Virus record (IMG/VR): IMGVR_UViG_3300027969_000398
Coordinates: 1-25,225 of that record
DNA: 25,225 bases
Strand: one strand, 5' to 3'
From: a virus
The stretch's first letter is position 1. Every line of letters begins with the position of its first letter. Shown piece by piece: positions 20,955 to 25,225 of the stretch. Both the position numbers and the translations under genes were made by a program. The notes beneath the pieces were generated by a model, which did not search any database, was not told where the DNA came from, and saw nothing but the letters and a program-made list of their open reading frames with translations.

Positions 20955-21800
20955 TTATGCCACCATCCTTTGCTCTGTCGCATCGAGCGCCAAGATGTAA
21001 TCTGTCGCCTTTTGGGCGAGCGCTGATGCCTTAAAGATCGCCTTGTTATCGTCTTTAAGTACTTTTAACCATGATGCCAAGTACTCGACGTGTTGCAGTT
21101 TGCCGTCGATGCCATGGTCAGCACACAGAAAAGCGCTCGTCAATTCTGCGACCAATTCTTCCATCGCATAATTGGAGTCGCCGAATCGAGCGCCGAATAC
21201 TCGGTCGAGTCGTGATTTTGAGCCTGTCCAATGCGCCAATTCATGGAATGCCGTCGCATAGTATGATGCCTCGCTATTAAAATCGCTCGGGATTGGCATG
21301 CGGATGCTATCTGTCGATGGCTGATAGAATGCTGAATCGCCACCATGATTGATAATTGCGCCGGTCTTAATCATGCGCTCTTCGCATTGTGCGATTGGGT
21401 TAAATTCGCCGGTCGCCTCGACCATTGGCGCTTTGTAGTCGGTTTGGTCGGCATTAAATACTGCAAAGCTTTTCATCATGGCGAATGATGACATCTCGGT
21501 CTCGCCGTCGCTATTTGTGCGCTCTGATGATACCGGTTTGAATAGTACGATGGTCGTCGACTTCTCGCCTTTTTGTACTTGAGCGCCAATTGATGCCCAT
21601 TGATTATAGGTCGCCCACAATGGCGATGTGCGACCTTGCATCCCGAGTAATAGGCGATTGATGCCATTGTACGGACGGTCTGTCGTCACATTACGGTCGA
21701 GACCGGATGTTGTCGCATTCCATGGTTTAACCCATGGTGCAGAGCCGGCTTCGAGCGCCTTGATGATGGTGTCTGTGATTGCTTGGTATTGGTTTGACAT
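20955..21800 (-). CDS. ardC: ArdC-type antirestriction protein with zincin domain
   Basis: The 281-aa protein has the two-domain ArdC layout. The N-terminal ssDNA-binding part starts MSNQYQAITDTIIKALEAGS and has PWNATTSGLDRNVTTDRPYNGINRLLL, WATYNQWASIGAQVQKGEKS and VLFKP. The C-terminal metalloprotease-like domain has FHELAHWTG (His186, Glu187, His190) and a downstream EELVAELTSAFLC helix with acidic residues near 214-219. In plasmids ArdC protects incoming ssDNA and inhibits restriction enzymes. The phage version is expected to act early against host restriction. It is preceded by a hairpin and the shared AACCTAAAAGGATGCA leader. Confidence 0.9.
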   Translation of the reverse strand: MSNQYQAITDTIIKALEAGSAPWVKPWNATTSGLDRNVTTDRPYNGINRLLLGMQGRTSPLWATYNQWASIGAQVQKGEKSTTIVLFKPVSSERTNSDGETEMSSFAMMKSFAVFNADQTDYKAPMVEATGEFNPIAQCEERMIKTGAIINHGGDSAFYQPSTDSIRMPIPSDFNSEASYYATAFHELAHWTGSKSRLDRVFGARFGDSNYAMEELVAELTSAFLCADHGIDGKLQHVEYLASWLKVLKDDNKAIFKASALAQKATDYILALDATEQRMVA

Positions 21801-21825
21801 TTTAATGCATCCTTTTAGGTTAATC

Positions 21826-21843
21826 GGGAGGCATCTGCCTCCC
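21826..21843 (-). repeat. GC-rich hairpin in the ardC leader
   Basis: GGGAGGC and GCCTCCC form a perfect 7-bp stem with a 4-nt loop, 26 nt upstream of the ardC ATG. There is no U-run, so simple termination is unlikely. A similar leader hairpin occurs at 22366-22383. It may act in mRNA stability or as a processing end. Confidence 0.45.
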
Positions 21844-21863
21844 TAGGTCATGATTATATCAGA

Positions 21864-22127
21864 TTATTTGTACTCGCCAAGAAAAATAATGCCGTCGACC
21901 TGTGGCACATAATTATTGATTTGGTACTCTGCCTCTTTGATATTCAAAGGCACGTAAAAAACCCAAAAATGTAATTCGCCATATCGACCGGTCTTCGATG
22001 ATTTGCGAATCTTTTTGACTATGCTCTCAAGGTCGTCGCCGGTCATCCATTCCATCGCATTCGATGCGTAAAAATGGAAGTCTTGGTCTCTGCCGTAGAT
22101 TTGTTTGGTGTCGTCTGTGATTCTCAT
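21864..22127 (-). CDS. Hypothetical protein, 87 aa
   Basis: Not recognised. It begins MRITDDTKQIYGRDQDFHFY and has a central GDDLESIVKKIRKSSKTGRYGELHFWVFYVP. Mixed alpha/beta, slightly basic. The ATG carries the block's common TGGAGGCATAATC leader. It ends 20 bp before the ardC leader hairpin. Confidence 0.65.
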   Translation of the reverse strand: MRITDDTKQIYGRDQDFHFYASNAMEWMTGDDLESIVKKIRKSSKTGRYGELHFWVFYVPLNIKEAEYQINNYVPQVDGIIFLGEYK

Positions 22128-22129
22128 GA

Positions 22130-22333
22130 TTATGCCTCCACCAATTCACGTTTAGCAGAGCGCTTAAAATTCTCGTATTCTGCCTTGGTGTCAAAAAACA
22201 AATTGATCTTAGGATAGGAATAGACCTCGCCTCGCTCGATTACTTCGGTAGTGATGACAAGTACGTGTACACCATTGTCAAGTACTCGTACTTCGAAAAG
22301 ACCGTCATTTACATTGTGAATATTTATATCCAT
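22130..22333 (-). CDS. Hypothetical protein, 67 aa
   Basis: Not recognised. The start MDINIHNVNDGLFEVRVLDN at 22333 follows AAAGGATGCAATACC; the longer frame to 22363 has no site. Strand-rich first half (EVRVLDNGVHVLVITTEVI) followed by a helix (FFDTKAEYENFKRSAKREL). Two nucleotides separate it from the next gene. It is preceded by the leader hairpin at 22366-22383. Confidence 0.65.
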   Translation of the reverse strand: MDINIHNVNDGLFEVRVLDNGVHVLVITTEVIERGEVYSYPKINLFFDTKAEYENFKRSAKRELVEA

Positions 22334-22365
22334 GGTATTGCATCCTTTTAGGTTTGTTGTCATAT

Positions 22366-22383
22366 ACCGGCATCTCTGCCGGT
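22366..22383 (-). repeat. Leader hairpin before the 22130-22333 gene
   Basis: ACCGGCA and TGCCGGT form a perfect 7-bp stem with loop TCTC, about 33 nt upstream of the ATG and just upstream of the shared AACCTAAAAGGATGCA leader. No U-run follows. Same arrangement as the ardC leader. Confidence 0.45.
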
Positions 22384-22416
22384 TTCACGCATTTAGCGAT
22401 CGTCAGTATGACTCGT

Positions 22417-22641
22417 TTACCAAGGCAGTGATGCCTCCCATCCCCCATCGATTGTGTTTTCTGCCTCGAATTTCTCGGCAAAATCGATGACCGATTGAGG
22501 CACGACGATTGTCTCATTCCAATCCGAGTCCGGCAATTCGCCTTGGTGTGCGACCATGTTCAGCGATCCATGAAATTTACCCTTGGATATGAAGCATTGG
22601 TTATTGTCCATCTCTAATTTGAATCCTTTAAATGTTGTCAT
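22417..22641 (-). CDS. Hypothetical protein, 74 aa
   Basis: Not recognised. Starts MTTFKGFKLEMDNNQCFISK, continues GKFHGSLNMVAHQGELPDSDWNETIVVPQSVI, and ends with an acidic helix and tryptophans (DGGWEASLPW). It shares the MTTF opening and its ribosome-binding style with the next gene upstream, but the rest is unrelated. Coupled into the block by an 11-bp gap. Confidence 0.65.
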   Translation of the reverse strand: MTTFKGFKLEMDNNQCFISKGKFHGSLNMVAHQGELPDSDWNETIVVPQSVIDFAEKFEAENTIDGGWEASLPW

Positions 22642-22652
22642 GGTATTGCCTC

Positions 22653-22850
22653 CTAGTCGTAATAGAATGTACGGTTTTGTTTAAGCTTGACGACTGTCTC
22701 AGCGACTGCATTAAGATATCCCTTGAGTACTGCATCTTGGCGACGGCGAGCCTCACGGCGACGTGCCATCTGCTCTGCCTTGTCATTGTCTGCCTTGAGG
22801 TCTGCAGTCGCCTCTTGGATTAGCGCTATTTGTTGTTCGAATGTTGTCAT
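22653..22850 (-). CDS. Hypothetical coiled-coil protein, 65 aa; first gene of the block
   Basis: Not recognised. The middle (KADNDKAEQMARRREARRRQDAVLKGYL) is a very charged helix with strong arginine content, predicted as a coiled coil or nucleic-acid-binding helix. It is the promoter-proximal gene of the 7-kb leftward block. The ATG is preceded by AACCTATATAAGGATTCAAACAT, the same leader type as for Gp88 and ArdC. As the first gene expressed after infection it may have an early takeover role, but no domain supports this. Confidence 0.65.
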   Translation of the reverse strand: MTTFEQQIALIQEATADLKADNDKAEQMARRREARRRQDAVLKGYLNAVAETVVKLKQNRTFYYD

Positions 22851-22891
22851 ATGTTTGAATCCTTATATAGGTTTAAAAGTACTACATACAT

Positions 22892-22900
22892 ATAGTACCA
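22892..22900 (-). promoter_or_regulatory. Candidate extended -10 promoter for the small-gene block
   Basis: On the minus strand TGGTACTAT resembles an extended -10 (TGnTAnnnT) about 40 nt upstream of the first ATG of the block. A matching -35 is not obvious. Some promoter is expected here because genes on both sides diverge from this region. Confidence 0.3.
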
Positions 22901-22971
22901 CATTGACGAATCTGAATGTGAATCTTTTGTGAATGTTTTGTGACAAACCATCAAACCACTCTATCGCAGAG

Positions 22972-23142
22972 TTATCCACAGGAATGGCAAAATGACATGC
23001 CTCTAGGACGCATTTTAAGACGTTTTGAGGCACTTTATTAATTCTGAATAGCAGTACCAAGGTGTGGTTGTGGATATCCTGTGTAGCATTCTGTGGATAT
23101 CTTGTTGATGGATTGTGGATAAGTATGTCTGAGTTATCCACA
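22972..23142. promoter_or_regulatory. Cluster of DnaA-box-like sites (candidate origin)
   Basis: Three exact matches to the E. coli-type DnaA box TTATCCACA lie at 22972-22980 (plus), 23114-23122 (minus) and 23134-23142 (plus). Two one-mismatch ATATCCACA boxes lie at 23069-23077 and 23092-23100 (minus). Five sites in 171 bp is far above chance. No credible gene covers them. Together with the AT-rich repeat element and hairpins to the right they suggest a host-DnaA-dependent origin. Confidence 0.65.
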
Positions 23143-23226
23143 GAAGTGGGGAGTCGACTGTCCGATGTTTAGAGGTCTTTACGCTATCCACCACCCTGTC
23201 ACCCTCGCACGCGCCTTACCTGCCTA

Positions 23227-23251
23227 ATACCCACACAGGCATCATGGGTAT
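23227..23251. repeat. Inverted repeat 1 of the origin-like region
   Basis: ATACCCA and TGGGTAT, 7-bp arms around an 11-nt loop. First of four consecutive inverted repeats. Confidence 0.45.
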
Positions 23252-23255
23252 ATAG

Positions 23256-23312
23256 CCACACTATCAGCATGGTTATCTGTCAGCCCACCTAATAACCATG
23301 CTGATAGTGTGG
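23256..23312. repeat. Inverted repeat 2: 21-bp perfect arms
   Basis: The arm at 23256-23276 (CCACACTATCAGCATGGTTA.) is the exact reverse complement of 23292-23312, with a 15-nt loop. The ATAACCATGCTG end of the arm recurs in inverted repeat 4. No U-run follows, so it is not a standard terminator. Confidence 0.85.
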
Positions 23313-23327
23313 GCATTGCCTCAATGC

Positions 23328-23399
23328 TAATGAGAAGCATTCGCATCTAGGTCAGCCTACCAATCCAGCGCCTCACCTAGATGCGAATGCTTCTCATTA
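23328..23399. repeat. Inverted repeat 3: 25-bp perfect arms
   Basis: The arm at 23328-23352 (beginning TAATGAGAAGCATTCGCATC) is the exact reverse complement of 23375-23399, with a 22-nt loop. This is the longest perfect hairpin in the window. No coding frame explains the conservation of both arms. Confidence 0.88.
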
Positions 23400-23404
23400 C
23401 GGAT

Positions 23405-23475
23405 CTGCTTGTACGATCGTACAGTGCGTGCCTGATAACCATGCTGGTGTCGTGGTTATTGTACGTGCGTACAGC
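23405..23475. repeat. Inverted repeat 4: nested, with GTACGATCGTAC palindrome
   Basis: The inner arms ATAACCA (23435-23441) and TGGTTAT (23453-23459) lie inside outer arms TGTACGATCGTAC and GTACGTGCGTACA, which pair with a two-base internal mismatch. The left outer arm contains the perfect 12-bp palindrome GTACGATCGTAC. Confidence 0.6.
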
Positions 23476-23518
23476 AAGGGGGCTTTTTCTATATCGCATC
23501 ACCCCTTTTAGGTACCAT

Positions 23519-23611
23519 CCGGGTCCGGCCGGGCGGGGGCCCCAAAGAAAGCCAGTTCTTATATTCCAACCCACCCTGGCATTTGTACCCCTTTAAATTT
23601 TTTTTTTTTTT
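23519..23611. other. GC island followed by a T14 tract
   Basis: 23519-23543 is almost pure G/C (only one T), unlike the AT-leaning surroundings, and contains GGGGGCCCC. About 55 nt later there is a run of 14 T (23598-23611) next to another GTACCCCTT word. No gene is seen. This kind of compositional jump is typical of replication or packaging sites. Confidence 0.55.
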
Positions 23612-23659
23612 AAAATTGTCACACTTTTTTGCTTGTAAGTCATTGATCTTAATCACTTT

Positions 23660-23905
23660 GTACCACTTGTCACACTTCTTTTCACTTTATCCCCTTTTTA
23701 TTTCTTTTTATTTTTTAAAATAAAATAAAAAAAGAGAAAAGAAGGGTGACAAGTGTGACAAGGGGTACTCAACCTTGGTACAAGCGGGTCTGCAGGTTAG
23801 CGGTCACTAACATCAAATCGGCCGCAAACCCGCATTGTTGGTCTGTAAGTATATGATTCCATTGGTTTGTACCACTTCTTTTTGCAAAGGGGTACAAAGG
23901 GGTAC
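23660..23905. repeat. Inverted long repeat, copy 2
   Basis: The reverse complement matches 15493-15745 block by block: tandem GTACCCCTTT units, AAAAAGAAGTGGTACAA, ACAGACCAACAATGCGGGTTT, GTTAGTGACC, GTACCCCTTGTCACACTTGTCACCC, AT-rich core, GGGATAAAGTGAA, AAGTGTGACAAG before TGGTAC. The element is symmetric around its AT core. A further hairpin, GCGGGT(C/T)TGC pairing with its complement around GTTAGCGGTCACTAAC, is intact only in this copy. It sits between the DnaA-like boxes and the plus-strand genes. Confidence 0.85.
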
Positions 23906-23956
23906 AAATTTGCTTAACATCTGCTTAAAAAATAGGCAACGGCTAAAACGGCCCAA

Positions 23957-23974
23957 TTTGTGCATTAGTATAAT
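23957..23974 (+). promoter_or_regulatory. Candidate promoter motif upstream of pqqA
   Basis: TTTGTGCATTAGTATAAT contains a perfect TATAAT and the GCATTAGTATA word also found upstream of the genes starting at 7457 and 8495. A weaker AATTAGTATG repeat lies at 24011-24020. No good -35 hexamer is seen 17 bp upstream, so an activator or phage sigma may be needed. It would give a leader of about 85 nt to pqqA. Confidence 0.4.
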
Positions 23975-24061
23975 CATGATAATACTTAGCCAACATGTAT
24001 AGAAATTGTGAATTAGTATGTATATACACAATGACGTGTATACAAACTTAAGGAATCTATC

Positions 24062-24133
24062 ATGTGGACAACACCAGCAGCTACTGAAATGCGTTTTGGC
24101 TTTGAAGTAACAATGTACGTAATGAACAAGTAG
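24062..24133 (+). CDS. pqqA: PqqA-like pyrroloquinoline quinone precursor peptide, 23 aa
   Basis: The peptide starts MWTTPAATEMRFGFEVTMY and ends with a short VMNK-type tail. This matches bacterial PqqA over its whole length: MW.(K/T)P opening, (D/E)(L/M)R.G(L/F)EVT(M/L)Y core, and a 23-residue size. The essential glutamate and tyrosine are present as Glu15 and Tyr19 in the ExxxY spacing that the radical-SAM enzyme PqqE joins to begin PQQ synthesis. AAGGAA lies 6 nt before the ATG. No other pqq genes are in the window, so the phage would rely on the host PqqB-F enzymes and could raise supply of the precursor. It is the first gene on the plus strand and is followed by a perfect hairpin. Chance similarity is unlikely given the full-length agreement. 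Confidence 0.82.
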   Translation: MWTTPAATEMRFGFEVTMYVMNK

Positions 24134-24157
24134 TTTAAATTTTGGTTTAAACCTAAA

Positions 24158-24195
24158 CTCATGGTTTACATTTAGCATGTAATGTAAACCATGAG
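24158..24195 (+). promoter_or_regulatory. Perfect 15-bp hairpin after pqqA
   Basis: CTCATGGTTTACATT at 24158-24172 is the exact reverse complement of 24181-24195, with an 8-nt loop, 24 nt after the pqqA stop. No U-run follows, so it probably stabilises the pqqA message or attenuates read-through into the next gene. A 10-bp palindrome GGTTTAAACC lies just before it at 24144-24153. Confidence 0.65.
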
Positions 24196-24259
24196 AAACA
24201 GTTTGCTTGTAATATTTTGCGTTTTATTAAAGACAAAGTATTTTGTCTGGAACATATTA

Positions 24260-25225
24260 ATGGCAATCACTGCAAATCAATCCGTATTAACCTTGGATTA
24301 TTGGAAGTACGCCCGCCACATTGAGGTGGGGGACTGGGTATTTAACAAGGACGGTAAGCCAGTACAGGTCACCTTGGTGCAGCAGTACCACGCCGAGGAG
24401 TGCTATGAGGTAATGTTTGATGACTACCTGACAATCAGCGGAGACGCGCGGTTATCATTCAGGGCAGAGAACGAGAAGTACAGAAAACGATTGCACGAAT
24501 ACAAGATGGTCAAGAAGAACGGATTCAAACGACCACTTAAGTTCCTGAGTGTGACTGAGATACAAGAGATCGGGTTACTTGGAAGGAACGACAGGAAAGA
24601 ATTCTCAATCCCCACCACCAAACCCATTCAATTTCCGGCACAGACACCGGGCATCCCGCCGTTTATCTTTGGTTATTGGTTTTTTAATAGAAAATCACAC
24701 AAGACATTCACGGCAAATACAGAAGCTAAAGACTTTATCTACCAAAAATTCAAAGACGCAGGGTATAAGACCACAGAACTTAATGCAATACGTGGCGGAC
24801 TGCAAAGATTTTACGAAGATCCGAACATTGAGTGGCAACTTGCACCAAATATTCCGACAAAGATCCCAACAAATTACTTAATGGCGTCTCCGGAAGAGCG
24901 TGTTGAGCTTCTCTCAGGGTTAATTAATGGAAAACCGCGCCAGTATGACAAAAAAACCGACTGGTTTAGGATAACGACAGGCGATTTTCCAACAATTCAG
25001 CAAATCCAAGGGCTCGTGGAGTCACTTGGATGTAGGACAAGGGTAAAACAAGACGCGCACTATGGTTATTACACGTTAAGTTTTAGAACAAAACACACCT
25101 TGGTGCCACACCAGGTGTCAAAACCAGTAAAAGTGCACCATGCACGAAGATACATCAAGCAAATTAGTACATTACCCGCCCAAATGGTGGTTCACATTGA
25201 GACGACGGATGATGATAACTCAATA
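24260..25225 (+). CDS. Intein-like (Hint) protein with degenerate LAGLIDADG motifs, possibly the N-terminus of the large terminase; partial
   Basis: 322 codons are open to the right edge. The N-terminus (MAITANQSVLTLDYWKYARH, then IEVGDWVFNKDGKPVQV) follows intein block A but with no Cys/Ser nucleophile at position 1. GDARLSFRAEN stands where block B is expected. FIFGYWFFN and PEERVELLSGLIN occupy the places of the two LAGLIDADG helices with catalytic acids lost. The last codons, HIETTDDDNSI, look like the approach to intein block F. This is therefore an inactive Hint/homing-endonuclease relic. In related phages I associate such a segment with the front of the large terminase, which would fit its place at the head of the rightward genes. 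What follows is outside the window. Confidence 0.6.
   Translation, partial: MAITANQSVLTLDYWKYARHIEVGDWVFNKDGKPVQVTLVQQYHAEECYEVMFDDYLTISGDARLSFRAENEKYRKRLHEYKMVKKNGFKRPLKFLSVTEIQEIGLLGRNDRKEFSIPTTKPIQFPAQTPGIPPFIFGYWFFNRKSHKTFTANTEAKDFIYQKFKDAGYKTTELNAIRGGLQRFYEDPNIEWQLAPNIPTKIPTNYLMASPEERVELLSGLINGKPRQYDKKTDWFRITTGDFPTIQQIQGLVESLGCRTRVKQDAHYGYYTLSFRTKHTLVPHQVSKPVKVHHARRYIKQISTLPAQMVVHIETTDDDNSI

Noticed and set aside
22863-23141. Open minus-strand frame of 92 codons across the DnaA-box cluster
   Set aside because: Its sequence is unlike a protein, it lacks a ribosome-binding site, and its length is explained by the boxes and AT-rich DNA; treated as non-coding.
23226-23480. CRISPR array
   Set aside because: Repeated words are inverted rather than direct, differ in length and lack regular spacers.
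23519-23543. Possible G-quadruplex in the GC island
   Set aside because: Only three separate G-runs of three or more are present, so the standard four-run pattern is not met.
23377-23596. Frames on both strands over inverted repeats 3 and 4 and the GC island
   Set aside because: They follow from the palindromic sequence; neither has a ribosome-binding site or protein-like composition.
15493-23905. Terminal inverted repeats of a large transposon
   Set aside because: There is no transposase or recombinase gene between the copies, no target duplication is evident, and the block content is phage-like; regulatory or origin roles fit better.
23813-24178. Open minus-strand frame of 121 codons opposite copy 2 of the element and pqqA
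   Set aside because: It runs through non-coding repeat and antisense to pqqA, with unusual Cys/Phe/His-rich composition and no ribosome-binding site.
24579-24881. Plus-strand frame of 100 codons inside the Hint-like gene
   Set aside because: The long frame from 24260 carries the intein-like motifs and remains open to the edge; the shorter one is a shifted shadow.

Overview
This window looks like part of a tailed double-stranded DNA bacteriophage genome. The evidence is a dense run of short, mostly overlapping genes, a complete phage-type DNA metabolism set (family A DNA polymerase, adenosylcobalamin-dependent ribonucleotide reductase, DUF2815 single-strand binding protein, Cas4-like DUF2800 nuclease, endonuclease VII, SNF2 helicase, VRR-NUC nuclease, D5-type primase-helicase), a small-terminase-like protein, a tRNA-Gly, an ArdC-type antirestriction protein and a Gp88-family protein. 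A 23-residue gene at 24062-24133 reads as PqqA, the precursor peptide of pyrroloquinoline quinone (PQQ). This points to a Gram-negative host that makes PQQ, for example a methylotroph with PQQ-dependent methanol dehydrogenase. The host assignment is inference.

Layout. (1) 1-15470, minus strand: replication, nucleotide and recombination genes, from three tiny genes at 15.1-15.5 kb through the primase-helicase, paired cupin-like genes, nuclease/helicase block, SSB, nucleotide kinase and RNR to the DNA polymerase, which runs off the left edge. (2) 15493-15745: first copy of a roughly 250 bp element with repeated GTGTGACAAG and GTACCCCTT words around an AT-rich core. (3) 15822-22850, minus strand: about twenty very small genes, mostly unrecognised, plus a sigma-70 family protein lacking region 4, Gp88 and ArdC. 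This resembles an early, host-takeover or anti-defence block. (4) 22851-24061: about 1.2 kb without a credible gene. It holds five DnaA-box-like sites, four consecutive inverted repeats, a GC island, a T14 tract, and a second copy of the element in opposite orientation. I read this as the likely replication origin and divergent control region. (5) 24062-25225, plus strand: pqqA, a perfect hairpin, then an intein-like (Hint) protein with degenerate LAGLIDADG motifs and no N-terminal cysteine. The last may be the N-terminal extension of the large terminase and is cut by the right edge.

How it fits together. The two leftward blocks each begin at a copy of the inverted element, so that element probably coordinates replication and/or transcription. 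The sigma-like protein and a separate region-4-like protein at 8175-8495 are candidate switches for later transcription. A shared GCATTAGTATA word sits just upstream of the terminase-like gene, the region-4-like gene and the pqqA transcript. The most interesting points are the phage-borne pqqA, the 8 kb-spaced inverted repeats with the origin-like region, and the split sigma architecture. All family names come from reading motifs by eye; no database search was run.
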